Position numbers and translations under genes: made by a program
NCBI GenBank assembly: GCA_029248185.1
Contig: JAQWJV010000042.1
Span: 1-46,485 of the forward strand
DNA: 46,485 nt
Direction: 5' to 3'
Source of the DNA: Flavobacteriaceae bacterium
GTDB taxonomy: Bacteria; Bacteroidota; Bacteroidia; Flavobacteriales; Flavobacteriaceae
Notes under the pieces: model-generated
Told to the model about the DNA's origin: nothing
The model's input: the letters and a program-made list of their open reading frames with translations, nothing else
Databases searched by the model: none
Shown: positions 36,301 to 45,400 of the stretch, piece by piece
Layout: the number at the start of each line of letters is the position of its first letter
Position numbering within the stretch: position 1 is the first letter of the stretch

Positions 36301-36520
36301 TTACTCCTCCACTGGTTGATTTCCAAACACCACCAGAGGCCGTTCCTACGTAAATAACATCATTATCATTATTTACCACATCAATTGAAGTAACTCTCCC
36401 GCTCATGCCACCGGGACCAATATTTCTAGGTGCAGTTCCTTGCATCCATTTAGGATTAATATCTTGAGCTATTAGGGACTGAACCAATAAAAATAGCAGG
36501 AATAGAGAATGATTTTGCAT
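33377..36520 (-). CDS. Very large secreted BNR/sortilin-like beta-propeller protein
   Basis: A 1047-residue protein with a signal peptide ending in SLIAQ. It is built from many BNR/Asp-box units: VWKSTSGGVNWEAI, VFKSLDAGKTWISM, LYKSTDGGDHWKKV, VHITLDGGENWTEL and YYSMNAGEKWTKF, which form VPS10/sortilin-like propellers. The C-terminal 300 residues have an Ig-like segment (WYWNLTEKGVERP, VVMPGKYKVVLG) and a helical tail. Flavobacterial relatives are annotated as glycosyl hydrolases by similarity, but no catalytic residues are recognisable. It lies between the Gfo/Idh and NTF2-like genes on the same strand. Confidence 0.85.
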   Translation of the reverse strand: MQNHSLFLLFLLVQSLIAQDINPKWMQGTAPRNIGPGGMSGRVTSIDVVNNDNDVIYVGTASGGVWKSTSGGVNWEAIFNNQVTASIGAVAIQQSNPDVVWVGTGEGNPRNSLNGGYGVFKSLDAGKTWISMGLEKTRHIHRIIIDPTQPEVVYVAAIGSPWGEHPERGVYKTSNGGKTWKKILFVNPKTGAADLVMDPKNPNKLVAALWEHKREPWFFMSGGKGSGLYISLDGGENWTKKSSKDGLPEGDLGRIGIAIAPNKTSIIYALIEAKKNALYKSTDGGDHWKKVNEKSDIGNRPFYYSDIFVDPQNENRVYSVFTYVNVSEDGGKNFEELMPAYNANNGVHPDHHAWWIHPQDGSFIIDGNDGGLNISRDAGASWRFVGNIPVGQFYHVNVDNEYPYNVYGGMQDNGSWRGPAYVWKTQGIRNSYWQEIAFGDGFDVVPDQDNSRYGYAMSQQGNVSRYDWKTGNNYGVKPNHPNPDVFLRFNWNAAIGQDPFDTSTVYFGSQFVHKSKDKGLTWEVISPDLTTNDPEKQKQSESGGITLDATGAENHCTLLVIEPSPLQKDLLWTGSDDGRVHITLDGGENWTELTKNIKQLPEGSWIAQIKASNKQAGTAFLVANDYRRFNYTPYVFKTKNYGKSWERIVDEKDVFGYTLSIVEDSETENLLFLGTDDGLYYSMNAGEKWTKFNAEVFPTVPTKDLIIHPREHDLIIGTFGRAIWVMDDIRPLREIAINPEVLDKKLHLFNPPNAYLTKYQQPTGSRFGADAIYNAENRKYGSMLTYFYKVEDKKLKDSLSLKIYDDERLIRTLKAKAPSETGFHRWYWNLTEKGVERPRRKEVKSKVEPSGVVVMPGKYKVVLGTASETSEVYVVVRTDPRLDLSEQAIEDRYKYSKTIEGYLGQVTLAVNQLKSSKRTLATYKKRIGKKDEEINKILVERIEAATEKIDSIMDLFIGKEDKRQGIVRNPENSVMKRIYTASRYIRSRPYGITDTEKALVKHTSDDLRIALKQTNAFFEENWEDLKSAIEAVKLSEFEEIKRFEIVE

Positions 36521-36603
36521 GAATTAAATTTTATGAAAATGTACGAAAAATGGAATCACTTTCCTTTGAAATTCTAAAATAAAAAATCTTAAATGCTAAT
36601 GCA

Positions 36604-37740
36604 TTAATCTAGATAATTCCATGGAATTGCTTTCTTTTCTTGAGCCGAGAGAAGAGCCAAACTTAAAATTTTAGAGACTATTAAATTGTTTTCTACACTA
36701 TAAAGTGAATTTGGGGGAATGGATCTCTTTTCAAGAACCACTTCATAAAGTAATCGAAAAGGGTCTTCTTGAAAGGATTTAATGGGTTTTGGTTTGTGTA
36801 TTTGTTCTCCTTTCGATTCATCTTTCAGCAAGTTCATTTTAGATCCGTTAAGGCAATTAATATAACCCTCTGAACCATAAAGTTGCATGTCTTTTCGATT
36901 GTGTGACCAATTCCATGAAGCTTGAATAACAACTTGCTGCTTTTCATATTCTAAAATGAGGGTTGTATCATCATCAACTTTTGGATAAAGGTCTGGTTTT
37001 GTTTGCTTTGCAACACAGCTTACGGATAAAGGTTTTTGACCGTTTAAAATCCATGTACTGAGGTTAGCACCATAACAACCAAAATCAGTAAGCGCACCAC
37101 CCCCATTGAGAATTGGATCGGTAAGCCATTCCAGAAATTCAGGAGAACAACCAATTTCTTTGGGACCGGGATGCCCTGTATTGAAAACAAGTTTATTTAA
37201 GTTTCCAATTCGATTTTCGGACAACAAATCTTTAGCTTCATAAGTACTTGCATACCAAGAAGTTTCATAATTAATTAAAAGGGGAACAGAATATTGCTTT
37301 GATAGGGCAGCCATTTTAAGGGCATCTTCATAGGTTGTCGCCATGGGTTTTTCAACCATGATTGGGATTTTTCTTGGTGCAAAAAAAGCAACAACTTCTA
37401 GATGTTTTTTTGTGGCATTAAAAGCGGAAACAGCATTTGGCTTTGCTTTTAGATACAGGTCTTCATAGGTTTCAAAAAATAAGGAGTCATGTAATTTATA
37501 TCGCTTTTTATATCGTGCTATGGCTTTTTGATTGGTTTCAACAATACCTACGATATTAACATCTTTTTTGTTTCTATTAAAAATCCAACTAACATGATCA
37601 TGAACCAATCCAATCACTCCCAATCGCAATGTTTCATTAGATTCATCTTGGGATTGAGCCATAACATTGACGGGGAGAAAAGAACTAAAGAAAATCAAGA
37701 GTATAAAAAAATTGCTTGCGTAATGGATTTGTAATTTCAT
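36604..37740 (-). CDS. Exported Gfo/Idh/MocA-family oxidoreductase
   Basis: A 378-residue protein with a signal peptide (FILLIFFSSFLPVNVMAQ), then a Rossmann nucleotide-binding domain (RLGVIGLVHDHVSW) and a MocA-type C-terminal domain. The conserved EKPMATT motif carries the catalytic Lys, and DFGCYGANLSTWIL is typical of the family. It reduces or oxidises a sugar-like substrate with a tightly bound nicotinamide cofactor, which for an exported protein must be loaded before export. The PIG-L gene is divergent, 53 bases away. Confidence 0.86.
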   Translation of the reverse strand: MKLQIHYASNFFILLIFFSSFLPVNVMAQSQDESNETLRLGVIGLVHDHVSWIFNRNKKDVNIVGIVETNQKAIARYKKRYKLHDSLFFETYEDLYLKAKPNAVSAFNATKKHLEVVAFFAPRKIPIMVEKPMATTYEDALKMAALSKQYSVPLLINYETSWYASTYEAKDLLSENRIGNLNKLVFNTGHPGPKEIGCSPEFLEWLTDPILNGGGALTDFGCYGANLSTWILNGQKPLSVSCVAKQTKPDLYPKVDDDTTLILEYEKQQVVIQASWNWSHNRKDMQLYGSEGYINCLNGSKMNLLKDESKGEQIHKPKPIKSFQEDPFRLLYEVVLEKRSIPPNSLYSVENNLIVSKILSLALLSAQEKKAIPWNYLD

Positions 37741-37793
37741 AATTTTAGTAAATTGAACTACAATTTAATCTATTTTATAATTATAGCTGCATT

Positions 37794-38573
37794 ATGCAAA
37801 AATTAACCGTTTTATTGTTCTTTCTTTTTACTGCTCTTTTTTTGAGTGCTCAAACACCTTCTAAAAAAATACTAGCCATTTTTGCCCACCCTGACGATGA
37901 GCAATCAGTTGCGCCACTTTTAGTTAAATATGCTGAGGAAGGCGTTGAAATTACACTTGTGATTGCTACAGATGGTCGTTTAGGAGTTAACCAGTATAAT
38001 GATTATGAAGCAGGAGACATATTAGCTGCAAAACGAAGAGAAGAAATGAGTTGTGCCGCTGAAACTTTAGGGGTCAACTTAATACATTTAAACTATCATG
38101 ATCAATTAAAAGCTGCAGAAGGTTTTGATGGACACATTCCACATGTGCAACAATTGATTTTAGATTTGAAAAAAATAGTCATTGACATCGAACCCGATGT
38201 TATCATTACTTGGGGACCCGATGGGGCAACTACCCATATGGATCATCGTTTGGTTGGGGCTTCAGTCACCCAAGTGTTTGTCTCACAAACTTGGAGTAAG
38301 CCTATGGATCTTTATTATTTTGGAATCCCTTCTGACTTTTTACCCGATGAGAATTCCAAAACATTGCGCGGTCAGGATCGAATCTACTTAACCACCCAGG
38401 TTCCCTTTACTGAGGCTCATTTCAATCAAGCCTATCGTGCTTTATTATGCCATGAAAGTCAATATCCCGCAGCAGTTGTAGCCAATATTAAAAAAGAAAG
38501 AGCAAAGATGGGATTAACACTTTTTTTAAGGAAGTTTCAAGTACCTGAAAAAATAGAGTCTTCTCTTTTCTAG
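37794..38573 (+). CDS. Secreted PIG-L/LmbE-family deacetylase
   Basis: A 259-residue protein with a signal peptide (MQKLTVLLFFLFTALFLSAQ). The zinc and catalytic site is complete: AHPDDE (31-36) and HMDH (148-151), with a conserved GRLGVNQ stretch near 61-67. Family members remove acetyl groups from GlcNAc-like sugars. Here the target could be a glycan released by neighbouring proteins, which is inference. The 3' end overlaps the convergent membrane cytochrome gene by four bases. Confidence 0.88.
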   Translation: MQKLTVLLFFLFTALFLSAQTPSKKILAIFAHPDDEQSVAPLLVKYAEEGVEITLVIATDGRLGVNQYNDYEAGDILAAKRREEMSCAAETLGVNLIHLNYHDQLKAAEGFDGHIPHVQQLILDLKKIVIDIEPDVIITWGPDGATTHMDHRLVGASVTQVFVSQTWSKPMDLYYFGIPSDFLPDENSKTLRGQDRIYLTTQVPFTEAHFNQAYRALLCHESQYPAAVVANIKKERAKMGLTLFLRKFQVPEKIESSLF

Positions 38574-39931
38574 AGTTCCGATATAAATTCTGTTTGCGGA
38601 AATGCTGCTTTATTTTTTAATACTGCATTTGCACTGACTCTAGTATTCCATAGAAATACTTTTTTTAAAGAAGGAATGGCTTTTAGAACTTCAAAAACAT
38701 CCTGATTAACCAAGGTACTGTGAAGGTTGAGTATCTCTATATGGGTTAGTGTTTTTAATGAGACCAAATCCCTTGCTCTAATTGGGTTTTGCTGGAGGTT
38801 TAAACGAGTTAAGTTTTTTAATTTTGCAATTACTTTTAAATCTGAATCCTTGACCTCACAGCCACTAAGATTCAACCAGGTGATATAGGGAGCATAGGTC
38901 TCCAGAAGAGAGAGTGCTTCTGTTGGTAGTTTATCTCCTTGAAATCGAACATCCAATAAAGGATTCGATTGAGAAAGTGTTCTCCAACTAAAATTGGCGT
39001 TTTCTAAAGCAATGAATACAGAATCTGGCAGAGGGTCTAACTTCACTTTTTCTACCCAAGATTTAGCCCGCGTATCCAATCCATATTGTTTTAAAAGAAG
39101 GGCTTTTATGTAGGGTGTAAAAGCAAATTCACTTAATGCAGCCGTATAGTTTGCTCCCTCTTGAATCCACCATTGTATTAATTGAATTTCGTGGAATGAA
39201 AAGGGAACCCCTGTAGGGGGCATAAATTTCTCATTCTCCTGGGAATAACTTATTCTTTTAAAAATTAAACTTTTGTTGAGATTCTGTCCTGTAAAAGCGG
39301 CGCCACTTTTTCCTCCTTTTTGAATTCCTTCAACCGTACTCATGTTCAACCCCCCCCGACTGATCTCGTTATTATGACAGGCGATACATTTTTCATTCAA
39401 CAAAGGCTGAACGAGTTCCTTAAATACAAATACTGAATCAATAGGTAACTCTTCAAATGTTTTATAATTTTTTTGCTTTTCAAATTTGAGTTTAATAAAA
39501 TCAGGGGCATATTTTGTTAAATAATCCGAACCATGCGTAAGACTCCCCCCTAAATGTCCCACTATAATTAAGAGAACAAGAACAATAAAATTATTAATTT
39601 GACTGAAGAAAGAGGGCAATCTAATATTTTTAATTCTCAATATCCAACCCACACAACTAAAGAGAACCAATAAGATACCCGTATATTGATGTGGGGTTAA
39701 TTCCGTATCGATATAATGCCCGTTTTGTGCTAATAACCATCCCATAAGAGCAGAAAACAATGAGCTTAGAAAAGCGATAAACCAAGTTATTTGAAGGAAA
39801 TTAAAGTTAGATCCTTTACCTCTGAATCTTTTAAGTTCAAATATAAGTGCTAGTAAAATAAATCCAATAGGTAAATGGACTAGCAAAGGGTGCAATCTTC
39901 CTAAAAACTGAGTTAAATCTAATCCAATCAT
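38570..39931 (-). CDS. Membrane DUF2231 protein with c-type cytochrome domain and leucine-rich repeats
   Basis: A 453-residue protein in three parts. Residues 1-130 are about four transmembrane helices of DUF2231 type (GRLHPLLVHLPIGFIL). Residues 160-262 are a planctomycete-type cytochrome c segment with CIACH (182-186) and a probable axial Met237 in KFMPPTG. Residues 290-453 are leucine-rich repeats (ITWLNLSGCEVKDSDLKVIAKL, outline only). It is the last gene of the four-gene cassette: its ATG shares one base with the stop of the NHL gene. A heme membrane anchor that binds a partner through its repeats would fit. Confidence 0.84.
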   Translation of the reverse strand: MIGLDLTQFLGRLHPLLVHLPIGFILLALIFELKRFRGKGSNFNFLQITWFIAFLSSLFSALMGWLLAQNGHYIDTELTPHQYTGILLVLFSCVGWILRIKNIRLPSFFSQINNFIVLVLLIIVGHLGGSLTHGSDYLTKYAPDFIKLKFEKQKNYKTFEELPIDSVFVFKELVQPLLNEKCIACHNNEISRGGLNMSTVEGIQKGGKSGAAFTGQNLNKSLIFKRISYSQENEKFMPPTGVPFSFHEIQLIQWWIQEGANYTAALSEFAFTPYIKALLLKQYGLDTRAKSWVEKVKLDPLPDSVFIALENANFSWRTLSQSNPLLDVRFQGDKLPTEALSLLETYAPYITWLNLSGCEVKDSDLKVIAKLKNLTRLNLQQNPIRARDLVSLKTLTHIEILNLHSTLVNQDVFEVLKAIPSLKKVFLWNTRVSANAVLKNKAAFPQTEFISEL

Positions 39932-40980
39932 TAAACACGGGTTAATTTAAGAGGATAGGTTTTTCCTGAATTCCATTGCGGAACATAAATATTTTCATCA
40001 TCATCGATACATACGTCATGTGGGTTAAAAAACGTTTTTTGATCATATTCTGGAGCTTGAAAACCTTCCTGGGTATACTTGGGAGCACTTCCTCCAGGCA
40101 AGGACACTACTTCATTTTTATGATTTAATACGGCAAGCATTCCATCATAGGTTTTCCAATCTTTCGACACAATTACAGCAAAATATAGCACTCCATTTTT
40201 TAATACAGGTCTACATACATAACATCCGGGAAGAGAGATGGTTTCCAAGTGTTTACCGTCAAGAGTGAAGCGTTTGAAACTATTCTCAGAGCGAGAGGTG
40301 ATCAAAAGGGTGGGTGCTTTTCCTTCTCGTGTATCAATGGTTACTCCATGACAACAATCAAAATGATGCGCTTGGGTTCCTTTTCCTCCAAAATGACGTA
40401 TGTAGTTTCCTTTTGCATCATATTGGATGATATAATCTAAACCATAGCCATCTGCAATGTAAATATCACCATTGGGAGCGATCGCCGTTTCCGTCGGTTT
40501 AAATTGTTTTACTGAGGTATAAGCTGCCACTTCTTTAGGCATCCCAAATTCAAGAAGTTTGTCTCCTTTCAGTGTTGTTTTACAAACCTTATGAGAATCA
40601 GGATCTGTGATAAATAAAAATTCTTCCTCTCCTTCCTCCACCAAGGTTAAACCGTGTGCACCAGGATATTCAGTTCCCCATGTGTCTAAAATTTTACCCG
40701 ACCGATCGTAAATTAAAATATTATTTTTGGGATGGGTGGTAGTCATCAGAAGTCTCTTGTTTTTATCCATTACCATTTCATGGCAATCATTGACTGGAAA
40801 TTGAGAAGGGTCTTGAACACCCCATTTCTTATCAACTTTGTAGGTAAAGGATCCATGTCCTACAATAGGATTTTCTTCTACTGCGCGATCAGTGATAATG
40901 AAAATATTTTCAAATGGGCTAAACGCAATACACGCGGCAACTCCCGCTTTTTTAATAAAATTTCGTCTACTTTTTTTCAT
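39931..40980 (-). CDS. Tat-exported NHL-type beta-propeller protein
   Basis: A 349-residue protein. The N-terminus SRRNFIKKAG is a twin-arginine signal (R5-R6), followed by a hydrophobic stretch. The body consists of NHL-like blades: HEMVMDKNKRLLMTTTHPKNNILIYDRSGK, ITDPDSHKVCKTTL, IAPNGDIYIADGYG and FNPHDVCIDDDENIYVPQWNSG in outline. Several His residues (HGLTLV, HHFDCCHGV, NPHDV) resemble the metal-binding positions of peptidyl-hydroxyglycine lyases, but the enzyme is not proven. It is the third gene of the cassette, after DUF1501. Confidence 0.84.
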   Translation of the reverse strand: MKKSRRNFIKKAGVAACIAFSPFENIFIITDRAVEENPIVGHGSFTYKVDKKWGVQDPSQFPVNDCHEMVMDKNKRLLMTTTHPKNNILIYDRSGKILDTWGTEYPGAHGLTLVEEGEEEFLFITDPDSHKVCKTTLKGDKLLEFGMPKEVAAYTSVKQFKPTETAIAPNGDIYIADGYGLDYIIQYDAKGNYIRHFGGKGTQAHHFDCCHGVTIDTREGKAPTLLITSRSENSFKRFTLDGKHLETISLPGCYVCRPVLKNGVLYFAVIVSKDWKTYDGMLAVLNHKNEVVSLPGGSAPKYTQEGFQAPEYDQKTFFNPHDVCIDDDENIYVPQWNSGKTYPLKLTRV

Positions 40981-41025
40981 AGGTGGCTTTTTGAATATTT
41001 AGTTTAGAGTTGGGTATTAAAATTT

Positions 41026-42483
41026 TTAGGCCAATATATCCTTGACTACCTTTCCATGTACATCGGTAAGTCGAAAACGTCGACCTTGAAATTTGAATGT
41101 AAATTTCTCATGATCAATGCCCATAAGGTGCATTAAAGTAGCCTGAAAGTCATGAACATGTACTGGATTTTCAATGATATTGTACCCAAATTCGTCTGTT
41201 TGGCCGTAGGTTATCCCCTTTTTGATTCCTGCACCTGCCATGAAAATAGTAAAGCAAGCCGGATGATGGTCCCTAGCATAGTTAGTTTCTGTGAGCTGCC
41301 CTTGTGAATAGTTTGTGCGTCCAAATTCCCCTCCCCATATGACTAAGGTATCTTCCAATAGACCACGTTGTTTAAGATCTTTAATTAAAGCAGCAGTAGG
41401 CTGGTCTGTTTCCTTACATTGAGTTTTGATGTTTTTAGGTAAATCACCATGATGGTCCCATCCCTGATGATACAATTGCACAAATTTTACATCTTTTTCA
41501 ATCAGGCGTCTTGCCAATAAACAATTGGCAGCAAAGGTTCCTGGTTTTCTACTGTCCTCCCCGTACATTTCAAAAATTGAATCCGGTTCTTTTGACAAAT
41601 CCATTACATCCGGTACAGAAGTCTGCATTCTAAAAGCCATTTCATATTGACTAATACGAGATAATATTTCGGGGTCACCGATATCACCGTGTTTATCTTG
41701 CTGCATTTTAGATAAATAATCCAACTGCTCTTCTCGCAACTGTTTGGTCACTCCCGGGGGATTGTCCAAATAAAGTACAGGGTTTTTACCTGATCGGAAT
41801 TGTACGCCTTGATGCTGTGAGGGAAGAAATCCATTTCCCCAAGAACGTGAGTAGAGCGGCTGCCCGTATTTATCCTTAGTGATTAAAACTACAAAACCCG
41901 GTAAATTTTTATTATCTGTTCCCAAACCATAACTCAACCACGAACCAATGGAGGGTCTTCCTGGTAATTGAGAGCCCGTTTGTAAAAGACTGACGGCAGG
42001 GTCATGATTAATAGCGTCTGTATGCATGGATTTAATAAAGCATAGTTCGTCTGAAATCTTACTCACATTGGGCATTAGATCACTCACCCAAGCGCCACTA
42101 TTTCCATGCTGATTAAAGTTAAATAAGCTGCCTGCCAATGGAAAAGAATTTTGTCCCGCAGTCATTCCAGTCAATCGCTGCTCTCCAAAAACACTTGCCG
42201 GAAGTTCTTGTCCTTGCATTTTATTGAGCGTGGGTTTGTAGTCAAACAAATCCAGTTGAGAAGGAGCACCACTTTGAAAAAGATAGATGACTCGCTTCAC
42301 TTTTGGAACAAAATGAGGTAATCTTAAGTCTAATGAATTGGAATTGCTCAACTTATTGGAAGCGAATACATTTTCAGAATTTAACATGCTTGCCAAACTC
42401 AGTCCTCCCAATCCCAAAGTGGTTTTGGTTAAAAAGTCTCTCCTAGAGTAGTCCGAATTGTCGTGATCGTGATTGCAATTCAT
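41026..42483 (-). CDS. Tat-exported DUF1501 protein
   Basis: A 485-residue DUF1501 protein, a family related to the alkaline-phosphatase/sulfatase fold. The twin-arginine signal is SRRDFLTKTTLG (R14-R15). Typical segments are YLFQSGAPSQLDLFDYKP, HDPAVSLLQTGS, FVQLYHQGWDHHGDL, TLVIWGGEFGRT and YARDHHPACFTIFMAGAGIKKG in outline; the HQGWDHHG and GEFGRT motifs would hold metal. No nucleophile Ser/Cys of sulfatases is evident. It begins three bases after the PSD1 gene and is always seen with that partner in planctomycetes. Activity is unknown. Confidence 0.87.
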   Translation of the reverse strand: MNCNHDHDNSDYSRRDFLTKTTLGLGGLSLASMLNSENVFASNKLSNSNSLDLRLPHFVPKVKRVIYLFQSGAPSQLDLFDYKPTLNKMQGQELPASVFGEQRLTGMTAGQNSFPLAGSLFNFNQHGNSGAWVSDLMPNVSKISDELCFIKSMHTDAINHDPAVSLLQTGSQLPGRPSIGSWLSYGLGTDNKNLPGFVVLITKDKYGQPLYSRSWGNGFLPSQHQGVQFRSGKNPVLYLDNPPGVTKQLREEQLDYLSKMQQDKHGDIGDPEILSRISQYEMAFRMQTSVPDVMDLSKEPDSIFEMYGEDSRKPGTFAANCLLARRLIEKDVKFVQLYHQGWDHHGDLPKNIKTQCKETDQPTAALIKDLKQRGLLEDTLVIWGGEFGRTNYSQGQLTETNYARDHHPACFTIFMAGAGIKKGITYGQTDEFGYNIIENPVHVHDFQATLMHLMGIDHEKFTFKFQGRRFRLTDVHGKVVKDILA

Positions 42484-42486
42484 TTG

Positions 42487-45400
42487 CTAATATTTATAAT
42501 AAGATTCATTTAAATTTAATAAGGTATTCGCAACGATCGTCATGGCTGCTACTTTGTCTGCACCTATTACTCGATTGTACTTAGATTCCCCAACGTTCAA
42601 TACTTTGTTGGCCTCAAATCGATTTTTTTTATAAAAACGCAATTGGTTTTGATAAAGCTCTTCCAATAAACTGATTTCATTTGCTTTAGGAAGTCTGGAG
42701 GTTGCTAGTCGAAAACCATGTTTAATTTGATCTTTAATTTCTCCCTCAGATTCAGAAAAAATACGCTCAGCGAAAACACGAGAGGCTTCAAAAAATTGAA
42801 CATCATTTAAAAGTACTAAAGACTGCAATGGAGAAGATGTATTCTCTCTTTTAATGGTGCAAATTTCTCTTGCTGTAGCGTCAAATGTAATAAGCGATGG
42901 AGGTGGGGATCCCCTTTTGATAAAGGTATAAATCCCTCTTCGGTATAAATCTTCTCCTTCCGATTCGTTATACTCCAATAAACGAATGGAGAAGGTATTC
43001 TTTTCTTTCCATAGCCCTTCGGGTTGGTAAGGTTTTACACTAGGTCCTCCAACTTTATTAGTCAATAGTCCACTAACTGCCAATGCGTTATTACGAATCA
43101 TTTCTGCAGGGAGTCGGTGACTGTTTCCACGGGCTAATAAGATATTATTGGGATCAATATCATTTTTTTCATGTCCGAAAATTACACGCTGTTTGTATGT
43201 TTCTGAGGTCACCAAATGCTTGATAAGACGTCTGATATCCCAGTTATTTTCTTTGAAATCTACAGCCAACCAATCTAGTAATTCTGGATGAGAAGGAAGT
43301 GCTCCTTGCACTCCAAAATCTGTAGGAGTGGAAACTAACCCATTCCCAAAAATCATTTGCCAATAGCGGTTTACAGCAACTCGAGCTGTTAAAGGGTTCT
43401 CCTTATTAAAAAGCCATTGGGCCAATCCAAGTCTATTTTTAGGAAATGATTTATCCATAGCAGGTAGAACCTCAGGGGTTTTAGCGGTAACCTCCAAGCT
43501 TGGTTCATTATAATTGCCCCTACTGTATAAATAGGTTGTTCTCGCTTGGTCTAATTCTTCCATCACCATCACTTCTAACACAGGTTCAATTTGTTTTCGC
43601 CATGCTTCTAAATTATCTTTTAAGTCATTTTGAATTGAAGTGTATTTTGGGTGGTTTTGAACCCAATGATCTTTAGCGAGGGACTCATCGATAGGAGTCA
43701 TTTTATCATGGTATTGATCCAACAGTACATTTAATTCAAGCTGAGATATCGCCTTATTGAAAATTTTCAAATCATCCATTTTCCCCATAAATAAGCCATT
43801 ATCACCCGTTGACCCCTCGTAGGTTTTGCCAACCAAAACAGCACGCTGCTCTAGGTTGATACCACTCGCAGAAACGGGTTTTATGGATTTGGATAAATTG
43901 TCTATTTGAGTTTCAAATTCAAAAGGGTTCCCGTTTTTATAAAAAGTAATTCCTTTCGCTTTTCCCGTTCCATTATATGAAAAGGCCAAATGAGACCATT
44001 CATCAACTTTGATACTGTCCTTGGATCGCACATGCACCATATTTCCTGGAGACATATTAACTAAGCGCAGATTGAGATGGTTGGTGTCATCTAAATAAAA
44101 ATCCCAGCCTCTCCACCAGTTGTTTTTACCTCCAGTAGTTCCTAAAATAAATTGTCTTGCCTTTTCTTTTCGCTGATGGGTTTGTGTCCAAATTGAAACG
44201 GAAAAAGCATCAGTCCATTCAAAATTGGGTATTTCTTTATTAATGGAAAAACGATCAAAATCACTTTTAAATTCTAAGGCCTCTCCTTTTATTCCTTTAG
44301 CTAAATTGGGAGCTTCACTCGCTTTTACATTTCTATTATTATCGGCAATGTACTGGTTAGAGCGTATTTGTGACACTTTATCAAAGGGATAGTGACCCAG
44401 TAAATGTTGATTCAATTGAGAGGCTTTAGGGAGCTCGTCAATGTATTGGTATACCGTTGCAAGTTCGTTTTTTGTCAATTCAATTTTTGACTGTGTTTGT
44501 TCAATTAGAGTTTGCAGTTTTTGTAATTGTTCTTCTTGACTATCCGTGGGAAGATAAAGTAAGGGACCGAAATCTCCATCATCTCCAGTCATACCAAGTT
44601 CTCGCACATTATTAAAAAATCCACTCAACTGATAATACTCCTTTTGTGAAATAGGATCAAATTTGTGGTCATGACATTTTGCACACGCAACAGTCAATCC
44701 TAAAAAAGCAGTACTAAAGGTTTCCGTTCGATCAAAAACATAGTTCAATCGCCATTCTTCATCAATTACACCTCCCTCAGCTGTCATGGGAGAGTTTCGA
44801 TTAAAAGCTGTAGCTAACTTTTGCTCTCGTGTCGCGTTGGGTAGTAAATCTCCCGCAAGTTGCCAGGTTACAAATTGGTCGTATGGCATTTTTTTATTGA
44901 AAGCGTCTATTACCCAATCTCGCCAGGGCCACATGGTTCTGAGTCCATCCGCATGGAGACCATGAGAATCAGCATATCGAGACACATCTAACCAATCTAA
45001 TGTAAGACGTTCTGAAAAAGATTCGGTTTCCATGAGTTGATCCACCAAGCGTTCATAGCTCCCCGCTAAAGTGTCTTTCAAAAACGAATCAATCTGAGGA
45101 AGCGATGGAGGCAAGCCTGTGAGATCGAAACTGAGTCTTCGAATTAAGGTTTCTTTTGTTGCTTGAGGCTCAAATTCCAATTCGTTTTCCAGAAGTTTGT
45201 CATATACAAACTGATCAATCTGATGCTTGTATTTTTCTTTAGCAATAGGACTTGGATTTTCTTTTTGAGGAGGAGTGAAAGACCAATGTTCTTTCCACGT
45301 AGCTCCTTGATCTATCCATTTTAAAATTAGAGCTTTCTCCCGAGAAGTTAATTTGAGATTAGATTCAGGAGGGGGCATCTGTACTTCAGGGTCTGAACTG

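Noticed and set aside
33377-36520. Sialidase or glycosidase activity for the BNR-repeat protein
   Set aside because: Asp-box repeats alone do not show catalysis, and no sialidase active-site residues were recognised.
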